From Rhabdothermincola salaria (GTDB lineage Bacteria > Actinomycetota > Acidimicrobiia > Acidimicrobiales > Acidimicrobilacustridaceae): a DNA stretch of 64,000 nt. Shown piece after piece: positions 45,994 to 54,858 of the stretch (within the stretch, counting starts at the first letter, position 1; every line of letters starts with the position of its first letter). Location of the stretch: assembly GCF_021246445.1 (NCBI RefSeq), contig NZ_JAJQXW010000004.1:62001-126000 (forward strand). Reading direction: 5' to 3'. Both the position numbers and the translations under genes were made by a program. The notes under the pieces were generated by a model. That model did not search any database. It was not told the origin of the DNA and saw nothing but the letters and a program-made list of their open reading frames with translations.

Positions 45994-46992
45994 ATGGCGA
46001 CCACCCGTGACGGGTTCCCTGCGGGGTTCCTGGACTCCGATCAGATCCACGTCGCGGACTCGTCTCTGGCCGGTCATCCTGCGGAAACAATGGCTGCGGA
46101 TACTGCAGCCACGGACACGACACTTCTCCCCCGCAGCCGCCCCGACGGCCCGACCGGCGCTCCTCGCAGCGCGGTCCGCTACCGCCAGCCGATCCAGTTC
46201 GACACCCCGGCGGATCAGCGGCGAGTCGGTGTGGTGGTGCCCTTCGACTTCTCCCTCGACTGGGAGTACTGGCGCTACCTCCCCGAGGGCGTCGAGCTGC
46301 ACTTCACTCGCACCCCCCACCTCCAGCGCGACCAGGGCATGTACCTCGCCCGTTCCTGCGGCAAGCCGAGCGTGGTGGCCCGCTCGGCCCGGTCGCTGCT
46401 GAGCGTCGCCCCGCACTCCACCCTCTACGCCTGCACCTCCGGCAGCTTCGTGCACGGGGTGGAAGGCGAGGCCGCGCTGCGCCAAGCCATGCAGGACGCC
46501 GGCTGCGCCAACCCCATCACCAGCTCCGGCGCCGCCATGCAGGCCCTCGCCCTGGCCGGCGCCGAGCGGGTGGCGGTCACCGCGCCGTACTCCGGAGCAC
46601 TCACCCGAGGCCTCGTGCAGTTCGTGGAGGACTCCGGCTTCGAAGTCGTCTCGGCGCACTACCTGGGCCTGCACCGCGGCATCGCCCAGGTCAGCCTGGC
46701 CACGGTGGTCGACCTGGTGCGCCAGACCGCTCGATCGGGGGCCGATGCCGTGTTCGTGAGCTGCACGTCGCTGCGCACCTTCGGCGTCGTCGCCCAGCTC
46801 GAGGCCGAGCTCGGCATCCCGGTGTTCACGTCCAACCAGGTGTCGCTGTGGGCGGCCCTCGACGCCGCCGGTGCCCTGGCCGGACGCCGGGCCAGCGACG
46901 GTGGCCGCTGGCTCCTCGGCGACGGCGACCCGGTGGCGCTCTCCACGCAGATCCTGCTGGCCGCGTCCGGCGCCCTCACCACCGCCGCCTGA
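45994..46992 (+). CDS. maleate cis-trans isomerase / Asp-Glu racemase superfamily protein
   Basis: After a variable N-terminal lead, this 332-residue protein has VGVVVPFDFSLDWEYWRYLP and the two cysteine motifs of the maleate isomerase/arylmalonate decarboxylase group: YACTSGSFVHG and VSCTSLRTFG, one in each half. Both catalytic Cys are present, so a cofactor-free isomerase, racemase or decarboxylase acting on a short dicarboxylate-like substrate is likely. A second member lies at 55378-56109, at the other end of the catabolic cluster. The true start could be internal, because the first 65 residues look unordered. Confidence 0.75.
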   Translation: MATTRDGFPAGFLDSDQIHVADSSLAGHPAETMAADTAATDTTLLPRSRPDGPTGAPRSAVRYRQPIQFDTPADQRRVGVVVPFDFSLDWEYWRYLPEGVELHFTRTPHLQRDQGMYLARSCGKPSVVARSARSLLSVAPHSTLYACTSGSFVHGVEGEAALRQAMQDAGCANPITSSGAAMQALALAGAERVAVTAPYSGALTRGLVQFVEDSGFEVVSAHYLGLHRGIAQVSLATVVDLVRQTARSGADAVFVSCTSLRTFGVVAQLEAELGIPVFTSNQVSLWAALDAAGALAGRRASDGGRWLLGDGDPVALSTQILLAASGALTTAA

Positions 46993-47041
46993 CACTGCCG
47001 GCGCCACGCCGGCGGCACACCGCGCTGGCTCCCCGTGGCGA

Positions 47042-48673
47042 TCAGCCGACCCGCGGGAGCGTGCCCAGGCCGGCTCCGTCGAGCGACGACAACGTCACCG
47101 AGGTGGCCCGGCCATCGGCAACGTCGAAGGTGGCCGACTCGAGGTAGTCGGGGAGCTCCTCGAAGGCCTGGTAGGTGAACTCGTCGCCGTCGAAGTGCTC
47201 GAGGGGGTACACGGTCACGCCCTCGGGTCCGACCAGCACCTCGAGCCCCCCGTCCGCCCCGACGCGCACCTCGGCGGTGCCGACGTAGTCGTTGGCGTAG
47301 GTGCCCACGTAGGCGTCGTCGGGCGCGGCCGGCGCCGGGTCGGCGGGCGTGGGGAACTCGTTGGGCTCGCCGAGGATGCCGGCGAAGCGCTGGCCCCACA
47401 GCTCGAGCCACTCGTCGGTGTCGGCCTCACCGGTGAGGGCGGCGTCGAGCACGGCGTCGGCGATCGCCTCGGGGATGCCCTTGGGCTCGCCGTTGGTGAG
47501 CACCACCACTCCCAGGTCCTGGCCGGGCAGGAGCTTGGCCACGGTGGCGGCACCCGTCGAGAACGCCCCCGAGTGGGCCCAGGCCACGGTGCCGTCGGCC
47601 TCGGTCTCCACGCCCCAGCCCAGCCCGTAGAAGCTGGCCGGGGCACTCGGGTCAGCGACGGGCCGGTTGCGGATGAACGGGGTGTGGGCCTCCAAGAGCG
47701 CGTCGGCGTCGATGAGCTGCTCGCCGTCGAGCGAGCCCTCCGCCAGCTGGAGGCGCAGCCACTGGGCCAGGTCCTCGACGTTGGAGCTGACCCCACCGGC
47801 CGGCGCCTGGGGATCCGGGTAGCGCTGGACGCCGGCCTCCCAGGAACCGTCGCGGAACACGTGCGGTTCGGCGCGGTTCGCCTCGGCCTCGAAGTCCGAT
47901 CGGCGCATGCTCGTCGACGTCATCCCCGCCGGATCGAACAGCACCTCGTCGGCCACGTCGTCCCAGGTCTCCCCGGCGGCGACGGCGGCGGCCTGTCCGC
48001 CCATCGTCATGCCGAAGTTGGAGTAGCTGTAGTTCTCCCGGAACCCGGACTCGAGCGGCACGTAGCGCAGGCGTTCGAGGATGGTGTCGCGGTCGAAGCC
48101 GATGCCCTCGAGGTCGTTGCCGGCCACTGCCCCGGGCAGACCGGTGCGGTGGGAGAAGGTGTCGGCGAAGGTGACGTGCTCGGACACCCACGGCTCGCTG
48201 AGCTGGAGGTCGGGGTCGTACTCGGCGATGGGGTCGTCCCAGGCGAACAGGCCCTGGCCGACCAGGCCGGCCATGATCGTCGAGGACACCGGCTTGGACA
48301 GCGACGCGATCTGGAAGACGGTGTCGGCCCCCACGGGCTCGTCCGTGTCCACGTCTCGCACCCCGAACCCCTCGGCGGCCACGACCTCGTCGTCGTGGAC
48401 GATGGCCACGGCCACACCCGGGATGCCGGTCTCGGCCATCGCCTCCTCGACGATGTCGGGGAGCTGCTCCACGGCCCGGTCGACATCGGCACGGGTCAGC
48501 GCGCCGGCCTCGCTCGCGTCACCGGACCCACCCGACCCCGCAGCGGTGGACGACGTCGCGGCCGACGCGCCGGCGTCGTCCTCGCCGTCGTCGGTGCAGC
48601 CCGCCATGGCCAACGACGCGGCCAGCACGACCGCCACGAGCGAGCGCAGGCGCACCACGCGTCGTCGTCCCAT
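47042..48673 (-). CDS. lipoprotein serine beta-lactamase-like hydrolase (class C/PBP4* type)
   Basis: The protein has 543 residues from ATG 48673, preceded by GGGAGGT. A lipoprotein signal is clear: basic MGRRRVVRLRS, hydrophobic VAVVLAASLAMAGC, with Cys as lipid anchor, then a Ser/Gly-rich linker. The hydrolase domain has SxxK in QIASLSKPVS and the Y-x-N motif in YSYSNFGMT, plus WAHSGAFSTG near the third box. The C-terminus (YVGTYANDYVGTAEVRV) resembles DUF3471. It should face the outside of the membrane and cleave a peptide, ester or lactam bond. Resistance is not implied; such proteins are often peptidases or esterases. Confidence 0.85.
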   Translation of the reverse strand: MGRRRVVRLRSLVAVVLAASLAMAGCTDDGEDDAGASAATSSTAAGSGGSGDASEAGALTRADVDRAVEQLPDIVEEAMAETGIPGVAVAIVHDDEVVAAEGFGVRDVDTDEPVGADTVFQIASLSKPVSSTIMAGLVGQGLFAWDDPIAEYDPDLQLSEPWVSEHVTFADTFSHRTGLPGAVAGNDLEGIGFDRDTILERLRYVPLESGFRENYSYSNFGMTMGGQAAAVAAGETWDDVADEVLFDPAGMTSTSMRRSDFEAEANRAEPHVFRDGSWEAGVQRYPDPQAPAGGVSSNVEDLAQWLRLQLAEGSLDGEQLIDADALLEAHTPFIRNRPVADPSAPASFYGLGWGVETEADGTVAWAHSGAFSTGAATVAKLLPGQDLGVVVLTNGEPKGIPEAIADAVLDAALTGEADTDEWLELWGQRFAGILGEPNEFPTPADPAPAAPDDAYVGTYANDYVGTAEVRVGADGGLEVLVGPEGVTVYPLEHFDGDEFTYQAFEELPDYLESATFDVADGRATSVTLSSLDGAGLGTLPRVG

Positions 48674-48780
48674 CAGCTGACCTCCCGGGGGTGTCGCCCT
48701 CCGCCCGTTCGGTGACGCAAGAGGCAGCGAGAGCTGGATCATCGGCCGTCAACGATTAGCACACCGCGAGCGCGAGGCGT

Positions 48781-48867
48781 ACGAGGCCAGCCGGCTTCCC
48801 ACACGGCGGTGCACGCCCGGCGCCGACCGCACGCCACGCGCCGAGCTCGACGAGACCAGCCGGCTTC
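48781..48867. repeat. pair of 18-bp direct repeats at the 3' end of gntR
   Basis: ACGAGGCCAGCCGGCTTC (48781-48798) recurs as ACGAGACCAGCCGGCTTC (48850-48867), with 17 of 18 bases matching, 69 bases apart. The second copy covers part of the GntR stop codon. The inner AGCCGGCT is itself palindromic. It may be a local duplication or a pair of hairpin arms. Confidence 0.5.
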
Positions 48868-49519
48868 AGGTGGGGCCGGCGCCCACCTGCGACGCCAGGT
48901 GGGCGCTCACGCTGGCCACCGCGGCCACGCGGTCGCCGGTGGCCAGCGCGTCGAGGAGGGCCCGATGCTCGCCGACCACGTCGGAGGGGTCGGGGTGCTC
49001 GACGGGCAGCGACCGCAGGCACAGGCGGGTCTCGGCCAGCAAGGTGGCGTACATGCGGGTGAGGCGGGCGCTGCCGGCCCCGGCGACCAGTAGCTCGTGG
49101 AACCGCAGGTCGGCTTCGGCCACGTCGGCCCACCGCCCCTCGGCGGCGGCCACCGCCATCTCCTCCACCAGCTGGCGCAGCCCGTCGAGCACCGGCCCCG
49201 GGCCCAGGTCGGCGACGTGCTCCGCCGCGGCGCGCTCGATGGCCAGACGGGCCACGGCCACGTCGGCGGCGTCGTCGGGGCCGAGCTCGGCCACGAACAC
49301 CCCTCGGTGCGGTTCGGCCCGCAGCAGGCCCTCCTGGGCCAGACGCTGGAACGCCTCGCGCACCGGGCCACGCGACACGCCGAGCGCCTCGGCCAGCTGG
49401 GACTCCGTGAGCTGCATGCCGGGCTCGAAGCTGCCGTCCATGATCCGCTCGCGGATGCTCTCGGCGATGATCGTCGCCGTCGGGCGGCGGGCGACGGGTT
49501 CGAGGTCGGTGAAGGGCAT
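48866..49519 (-). CDS. GntR family (FadR/FCD type) transcriptional regulator
   Basis: The protein has 217 residues. The winged helix lies at residues 12-75 (IIAESIRERIMDGSFEPGMQ, LTESQLAEALGVSRGPVREA, FQRLAQEGLL), followed by an FCD effector domain (LAIERAAAEHVADLG, DLRFHELLVAGAG, VGEHRALLDALATGD) whose Asp/His residues usually bind a metal and a carboxylate effector. ATG 49519 follows CGGAG. It diverges from the hydroxyacid dehydrogenase operon. A perfect 14-bp palindrome sits in the shared promoter, and the same palindrome recurs before the aminotransferase, so it probably controls both transcription units and itself. Confidence 0.9.
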   Translation of the reverse strand: MPFTDLEPVARRPTATIIAESIRERIMDGSFEPGMQLTESQLAEALGVSRGPVREAFQRLAQEGLLRAEPHRGVFVAELGPDDAADVAVARLAIERAAAEHVADLGPGPVLDGLRQLVEEMAVAAAEGRWADVAEADLRFHELLVAGAGSARLTRMYATLLAETRLCLRSLPVEHPDPSDVVGEHRALLDALATGDRVAAVASVSAHLASQVGAGPT

Positions 49520-49536
49520 GCTCGCTCCGAGATGTC

Positions 49537-49567
49537 GATTGTCGACAATCCTACCACCGGCTAGGGT
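49537..49567 (+). promoter_or_regulatory. GntR operator (site 1) over the dehydrogenase promoter
   Basis: The palindrome GATTGTCGACAATC occupies 49537-49550. TTGTCG (49539-49544) and TAGGGT (49562-49567), 17 bases apart, form a promoter whose -35 element lies inside the palindrome. The GTG start at 49575 is 8 bases after the -10, so the transcript is probably leaderless. On the other strand TAGGAT (49548-49553) may be the -10 of gntR, which gives autoregulation. Confidence 0.7.
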
Positions 49568-49574
49568 CGGGGGC

Positions 49575-50555
49575 GTGAGCCGGAGCCGACCCGTCATCGC
49601 CGTGGTGGTGGACCCCCGCGATGGCGACCCGCCCGGGCTCGAGCGCCTCCGCGAGATCGCCACCGTCGAGGTCGTCCGCCGAGCGCCCGAGCTCGTCGCC
49701 GCCGTGGAGCGCGCCGACGTGCTCGCCGTCTACGACTTCCGCACCACCCTCGTCGCCGACCTCGGCGAGCGGGCCGGCGAGCTGGCCTGGATCCACGCCG
49801 CCAGCGCCGGCGTCGACGCGGTGCTCACCCCCTCGGTGGTGCGTAGCGACACCGTCGTCACCAACGCCCAGGGCGTGTTCGACGAACCCATCGCCGAATG
49901 GGTGCTCGCCGTGCTGTTGCTGTTCGCCAAGGACCTGCGCCGCAGCCTCGACCTGCAGGCCCATCGCACCTGGCGCCACCGCGAGAGCGACCGCCTCGCC
50001 GGCCGGCACGTGCTGGTCGTCGGCGCCGGCTCCATCGGCGGGGCCATCGCCCGCCTCCTCGGCGCCGCCGGCATGCAGGTCCGCGGCGTCGCCCGCACGG
50101 CCCGACCCGACGATCCCGACTTCGACGCCGTGGTGGCCACCGCCGACCTCCACGCCGAGCTGGCCCGGGCCGACGACGTCGTGGTCGCGGCTCCTCTCAC
50201 CCCCGCCACCCACCACCTCCTCGACGCCGAGGCCTTCCAGGCCATGAGGCCGGGCGCCCGACTCGTCAACGTCGGCCGGGGACCGGTCGTCGACGAGGCC
50301 GCCCTGCTCGACGCCCTGCGCGCCGGTCGGGTCGGCGCCGCCGCCCTCGACGTCTTCGAGACCGAACCGCTCGACCCCGACCACCCCTTCTGGACCATGG
50401 AGCAGGTGCTGGTGTCACCCCACATGTCTGGCGACGTCGACGGCTGGGTGGCCGCCCTCGGAACCCAGTTCACCGACAACGTCCAGCGCTGGATCGCCGA
50501 CGAGCCCCTCCGCCACGTCGTCGACAAGCAGGCCCTGACCGGAGGTGGCGCGTGA
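49575..50555 (+). CDS. D-2-hydroxyacid dehydrogenase family protein
   Basis: The 326-residue NAD(P)-dependent enzyme has nucleotide-binding VLVVGAGSIGGAIARLLG, then catalytic Arg in LVNVGRGPVVDE, Glu in ALDVFETEPLD, and His in VSPHMSGD. It should reduce a 2-keto acid or oxidise a 2-hydroxy acid; the substrate is not evident. GTG 49575 is chosen because it directly follows the -10 and operator. It is the first gene of an operon, and its stop overlaps the amidase start (GTGA). Confidence 0.88.
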   Translation: MSRSRPVIAVVVDPRDGDPPGLERLREIATVEVVRRAPELVAAVERADVLAVYDFRTTLVADLGERAGELAWIHAASAGVDAVLTPSVVRSDTVVTNAQGVFDEPIAEWVLAVLLLFAKDLRRSLDLQAHRTWRHRESDRLAGRHVLVVGAGSIGGAIARLLGAAGMQVRGVARTARPDDPDFDAVVATADLHAELARADDVVVAAPLTPATHHLLDAEAFQAMRPGARLVNVGRGPVVDEAALLDALRAGRVGAAALDVFETEPLDPDHPFWTMEQVLVSPHMSGDVDGWVAALGTQFTDNVQRWIADEPLRHVVDKQALTGGGA

Positions 50556-51952
50556 GCAACATCGAGTGGATGAGCGCCACCGAGCTGCTCGACGGCTATC
50601 GCCGGGGCGACCTCTCCCCCGTCGAGGTGGTCGACCACCTCCTCGATCGCATCGATCGCCACGACCCGGCGGTGAACGCCTGGTGCTTCCTCGACCCCGA
50701 GCGCACCCGCGCCGACGCCGCCGCCTCCGCCGAACGCTGGGCAGCCGGCGAACCGATCGGACGCCTCGACGGCGTGCCCGTCGGCATCAAGGACGTCTTC
50801 CTCACCGAGGGCTGGCCCACCCGCAAGGGGTCGGCCACCGTCGACCCCGCCGGACCGTGGCCCGACGACTCCCCCTGCGTCAGCGCCCTGCGCCGCAACG
50901 GGGCGGTGCTGCTGGGCAAGACCACCACCCCGGAGCTGGGCTGGAAGGGCGTCACCGACGCCCCCGCCACCGGCACCACCCGCAACCCCTGGGCCGTCGA
51001 GCTCACGCCCGGCGGGTCGAGCGGCGGCAGCTCCGCCGCCCTCGCCGCCGGCATGGTGCCCCTCGCGCTCGGCACCGACGGCGGCGGCTCCATCCGGATC
51101 CCCGCCGCCTTCGCCGGGGTGGCCGGCATCAAGCCCACGTGGGGCCGGGTGCCGCACTGGCCGGTGAGCCCCTACGGCGGGCTGGCCCACGCCGGGCCGA
51201 TGGCGCGCACCATCGCCGACACCGCCCTGCTGCTCGACGTGCTGGCCGAACCCGACCACCGCGACCCCGCCGCTCTGCTGCCCGACGGCATCGGCCACCT
51301 CGCCGCATGCGGCGGGGGGATCGCCGGGGTGCGGGTGGCCTTCAGCGCGGATCTCGGGTTCGTGGACGTCGACCCCGAGGTGGCCGCCCTCGTCACCGAC
51401 GCGGCCGCCACCTTCACCGACCTCGGCGCCCACGTCGACGCCGCCGACCCCGGCTTCGACGACCCGGTCGACACCTTCTCGGTGCTGTGGAACAGCGGGG
51501 CGGCCCAGGCCACGAGCGCCGACACCCCGGACCAGCACCGCCTCCGCGACCCCGGCCTGCGCGAAATCTGCGCCGACGGCAGGCGGTACTCCGCCGTCGA
51601 CTACATCGACGCCCTCAACCGCCGGGGCGCGCTGGCGGTCTCGATGGGCGAGTTCCACCAGCGCCACGACCTGCTCGTCACGCCGGCGGTCCCCATCGCC
51701 GCCTTCCGGGCCGGCGTGGAGGTGCCCGACGGCTGGCCGCACCCACGCTGGATGTCGTGGACGCCGTTCTCGTACCCGTTCAACCTCACCCAGCAGCCCG
51801 CCGTCTCGGTGCCCTGCGGCTTCACCTCAGCCGGCCTGCCCGTCGGCCTGCAGATCATCGGTCCCCGTGGCGCCGACGCGCTGGTGCTGCGGGCGGCCCA
51901 CGCCTACGAGACGGCCCGGCCGTTCCACCTCCGCCATCCCGACCTGGGCTGA
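50552..51952 (+). CDS. amidase signature family enzyme
   Basis: The 466-residue protein has the Ser-cisSer-Lys triad: Lys in VPVGIKDVFLTEGWPT, cis-Ser and nucleophile region in LTPGGSSGGSSAALAAG, and the following GTDGGGSIRIPAAFAG. It hydrolyses an amide (or carbamoyl) bond, releasing an amine or ammonia. GTG 50552 overlaps the previous stop and is preceded by GGAGG. Together with the aminotransferase and aldehyde dehydrogenase it suggests degradation of an amide- or amine-containing compound; the compound cannot be named from sequence. Confidence 0.9.
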   Translation: MSNIEWMSATELLDGYRRGDLSPVEVVDHLLDRIDRHDPAVNAWCFLDPERTRADAAASAERWAAGEPIGRLDGVPVGIKDVFLTEGWPTRKGSATVDPAGPWPDDSPCVSALRRNGAVLLGKTTTPELGWKGVTDAPATGTTRNPWAVELTPGGSSGGSSAALAAGMVPLALGTDGGGSIRIPAAFAGVAGIKPTWGRVPHWPVSPYGGLAHAGPMARTIADTALLLDVLAEPDHRDPAALLPDGIGHLAACGGGIAGVRVAFSADLGFVDVDPEVAALVTDAAATFTDLGAHVDAADPGFDDPVDTFSVLWNSGAAQATSADTPDQHRLRDPGLREICADGRRYSAVDYIDALNRRGALAVSMGEFHQRHDLLVTPAVPIAAFRAGVEVPDGWPHPRWMSWTPFSYPFNLTQQPAVSVPCGFTSAGLPVGLQIIGPRGADALVLRAAHAYETARPFHLRHPDLG

Positions 51953-52013
51953 GGCCCGAGCCGGGCCGCTCGGCCGACCACCCCCGCCCCACCGACCGCC
52001 AGGAGCCCCCACC

Positions 52014-53432
52014 GTGGACCAGACGCCCGTCACCATCGCCGGCACCCCCACCACCACCCAGGAGTCGGTGGAGGTCCTCAACCCCTACACCGGGGCCGTC
52101 GTCGCCGAGGTCCCCCTCTGCGGGCCCGACGAGGTCGACCGGGCCTGCACCCACGCCAAGGAGGTCCTGCGCGCCGACGACCTCGCCCTGCACCAGCGGG
52201 TGGCCGTGCTGGAGACCGCCTCCCGGTTGATCGCCGAGCGGGCCGAGGACCTGGCCCGCACGTTGGCCGTCGAGGCCGGCAAGCCCATCCGCACCGCCCG
52301 GGGCGAGGTGGCCCGTGCCGTCGACACCTTCGCCTTCGCCGGCGCCGAGGCCCGCCACCTCGGAGGCGAGGTGCTGCCCATGGCCGCCTCGGCCAGCGGT
52401 GCCGGCAAGTTGGGCTTCGCCCTGCGCGTCCCCGCCGGCGTGGTGGCCGCCATCTCGCCGTTCAACTTCCCGCTCAACCTGGTGGCCCACAAGCTGGCCC
52501 CGGCCATCGCCGCCGGGTGCCCGGTGGTGCTCAAGCCCGCCCCGCAGACCCCGCTCACCGCCCTGGCCCTCGTCGACCTGCTCGTCGACGCCGGCCTCCC
52601 GGCCGACTGGATCTCGGTGGTGACCGACCGCCGGGCCGAGGCCGGCGGCCCCCTCGTGGAGCATCCGGTCCCCGCCGTGGTCACCTTCACCGGCTCGGTG
52701 CCGGTCGGCTGGGGCATCGCCGCCGCCGCCCCCCGCAAGCGGGTGCTGCTCGAGCTCGGATCGAACTCCCCCCTCCTCGTCGAGCCCGACGCCGACCTCG
52801 ACGGGCTGGCCGCCCGCTGCGGGCCGGCCGCCTTCGGCTTCGCCGGCCAGAGCTGCATCTCCGTGCAGCGCCTGCTGGTGCACCGCTCCGTGCACGACCA
52901 GTTGGTGGACGCCCTGGCCCGCACCGCCGACGGGCTGGTGGTGGGCGACCCCCTTGACGAGGCCACCGACGTCGGACCGCTCATCGCCCCCGACGAAGCC
53001 GATCGGGTGCAGTCCTGGATCGCCGAGGCCGTGGCCGCCGGCGCCCGGGTGGTGGCCGGAGGCGATCGCGAGGGCGGCGTGCTACGCCCGACCGTGGTGA
53101 CGGGCGTCGACACCGACAGCGACCTGTGGCGTCGCGAGGTGTTCGGCCCGGTGGTGGCGGTGCGGGCCTACGACAGCTTCGACGAGGCGATCGCCCTGGC
53201 CAACGACAGCGACTTCGGGCTCCACGCCGGGGTGTTCACCAACGACCTGCGCACCGCCCTGCGAGCCGTGCGCGAGCTCGACTTCGGTGGCGTGCTCGTC
53301 AACGAGGTGCCCACCTTCCGTGCCGACCAGCAGCCCTACGGCGGCGTGCGCGATGCCGGCAACACCCGCGAGGGGCCCGCCTACGCCATCGAGGAGATGA
53401 CCACGCTGCGCTTCGTGAGCCTCCAGGCCTGA
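52014..53432 (+). CDS. NAD(P)-dependent aldehyde dehydrogenase
   Basis: The 472-residue protein carries the family motifs: AISPFNFPLNLVAHKLAPAI, VVLKPAPQTPL, VTFTGSVPVGWGIA, the general base Glu in LLELGSNSPLLV, and catalytic Cys in FGFAGQSCISVQR. It converts an aldehyde or semialdehyde to the acid, possibly the product of the neighbouring class III aminotransferase. GTG 52014 has AGGAG about 9 bases upstream. It lies 61 bases after the amidase gene on the same strand and converges on the aminotransferase gene. Confidence 0.9.
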   Translation: MDQTPVTIAGTPTTTQESVEVLNPYTGAVVAEVPLCGPDEVDRACTHAKEVLRADDLALHQRVAVLETASRLIAERAEDLARTLAVEAGKPIRTARGEVARAVDTFAFAGAEARHLGGEVLPMAASASGAGKLGFALRVPAGVVAAISPFNFPLNLVAHKLAPAIAAGCPVVLKPAPQTPLTALALVDLLVDAGLPADWISVVTDRRAEAGGPLVEHPVPAVVTFTGSVPVGWGIAAAAPRKRVLLELGSNSPLLVEPDADLDGLAARCGPAAFGFAGQSCISVQRLLVHRSVHDQLVDALARTADGLVVGDPLDEATDVGPLIAPDEADRVQSWIAEAVAAGARVVAGGDREGGVLRPTVVTGVDTDSDLWRREVFGPVVAVRAYDSFDEAIALANDSDFGLHAGVFTNDLRTALRAVRELDFGGVLVNEVPTFRADQQPYGGVRDAGNTREGPAYAIEEMTTLRFVSLQA

Positions 53433-53466
53433 GCGCCCCACCCGGGGGCCACGCCGGGGCCGGGGC

Positions 53467-54723
53467 TCAGGTCCCGGCGAGGGCCTTGTCGAAGGCCTCG
53501 GCCAGGCGGGCCAGCCCGTCGTCGACCTCCTCGGCGCTGACCACCAGCGGCGGGATGAGGCGCAGCACCTGGCCGCTGGCCCCGCACGCCAGGGTCAACA
53601 GCCCGGCCTCGGTGGCCGCCACCCGCACCGCCTGCACCAGCTCGCCGGCGCTGTGCCCGGGACCGTCGGCCAGCTCGACGCCGATCATGAGGCCACGACC
53701 GCGCACGTCGGCGATCTCGGGGTGGGCGGCAGCGAGGGCCCGCACCCCGGCGACGAGTCGCTCGCCCTGGGTGGCGGAGTTGGCGACCAGGTCCTCGTCG
53801 GCCACCACGTCGAGGGTGGCGACCGCGGCCGCGCAGGCCACCGGGTTGCCGCCGTAGGTGCCACCCTGGGAGCCGGGTGCGCCGGCGGCCATGAGCTCGG
53901 GGGAGGCCACGATGGCCGACAACGGCATGCCGCTGGCCAGGCCCTTGGCCACCACCACCACGTCGGGGTGCACGCCCGAGTGGTCCATGCCCCACATGCG
54001 CCCGGTGCGGCCCACGCCGGTCTGCACCTCGTCGGCGACCAGCAAGATGCCGTGGCGGTCGCAGCGCTCGCGCAGCCCTCGGAGGAAGGCGTCCGGGGCC
54101 GGCACGTAGCCACCCTCGCCCAGCACGGGCTCGATGATGATCGCCGCGGTCTCGGAGGGGGCCGTGGTGGTGGCGAAGAGGTGGTCGAGCTCACGCAGGC
54201 AGAAGGCCACCGCCTCGTCCTCGGACCATCCGTAGCGGTGGGCGTAGGGGAACGGCGCCAGCACCACCCCGCCCATGAGCGGCTGCAGCCCGGCGCGCAC
54301 GGCCAGCTTGGAGGTGGTGAGCGATGCCGCACCCATGGTGCGACCGTGGAAGCCCCCCTGGAAGGCCACCAGGTTGGGGCGCCCGGTGGCGTGGCGGGCA
54401 AGGCGCAGGGCCGCTTCGACCGCCTCGGACCCGGAGTTGGCCACGAACACCGAGCCGAAGCCGGGCAGCGCCGCGCAGAGGGCATCGCTGAGCTCGTCGA
54501 GGCGAGGGTGCATCACCGTGGTGACCTGCCCGTGGATGAGCTCCCCCGCCTGGTGGCGGATGGCCTCCACCACCCGGGGATGGCAGTGCCCGGTGCTGGT
54601 GACCCCGATGCCGGCGGTGAAGTCGAGGTGGCGGTGACCGTCGGCGTCGACGAGCCAGCACCCCTCGCCACGCACCGCCTCGACGGTGGTGGCCTGGAGC
54701 AGCAGCGGGGAGCGTGTGGCCAT
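53467..54723 (-). CDS. class III (4-aminobutyrate-like) PLP-dependent aminotransferase
   Basis: The 418-residue protein has FTAGIGVTSTGHCHPRVVEA, VFVANSGSEAVEAALRLAR, AFQGGFHGRTMGA, IIEPVLGEGGYVPA, LLVADEVQTGVGRTG, and the PLP lysine in VVVAKGLASGMPLSA. This is the omega-amino acid/GabT-like group, which moves an amino group from a terminal amine to 2-oxoglutarate or pyruvate and yields a semialdehyde. ATG 54723 is preceded by AGAAGG. The palindromic GntR-type site lies 22-35 bases upstream, which ties it to the operon read from 49575. Confidence 0.9.
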   Translation of the reverse strand: MATRSPLLLQATTVEAVRGEGCWLVDADGHRHLDFTAGIGVTSTGHCHPRVVEAIRHQAGELIHGQVTTVMHPRLDELSDALCAALPGFGSVFVANSGSEAVEAALRLARHATGRPNLVAFQGGFHGRTMGAASLTTSKLAVRAGLQPLMGGVVLAPFPYAHRYGWSEDEAVAFCLRELDHLFATTTAPSETAAIIIEPVLGEGGYVPAPDAFLRGLRERCDRHGILLVADEVQTGVGRTGRMWGMDHSGVHPDVVVVAKGLASGMPLSAIVASPELMAAGAPGSQGGTYGGNPVACAAAVATLDVVADEDLVANSATQGERLVAGVRALAAAHPEIADVRGRGLMIGVELADGPGHSAGELVQAVRVAATEAGLLTLACGASGQVLRLIPPLVVSAEEVDDGLARLAEAFDKALAGT

Positions 54724-54741
54724 CGGTGCGGACCCTTCTGG

Positions 54742-54760
54742 TAGGATTGTCGACAATCTA
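54742..54760. promoter_or_regulatory. GntR operator (site 2) between aminotransferase and DUF3830 genes
   Basis: The same 14-bp palindrome GATTGTCGACAATC is found at 54745-54758 inside an almost symmetric GTAG...CTAC frame. TAGGAT (54742-54747, plus) and TAGATT (complement of 54755-54760, minus) could be the -10 elements of the two divergent genes, so one bound dimer could shut both. Confidence 0.7.
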
Positions 54761-54858
54761 CCGATTGGTTCGGTCGCTGTCGAGAGCCCCACGACCCACC
54801 CCGCGAGGACCGGGACCGATCGATCACCCGACCACCCGCCCCACCCCCAGGAGTCCCC

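Noticed and set aside
49730-51742. 670-codon minus-strand frame opposite the dehydrogenase and amidase genes
   Set aside because: The opposing genes show full catalytic motifs; this frame is a composition artefact.
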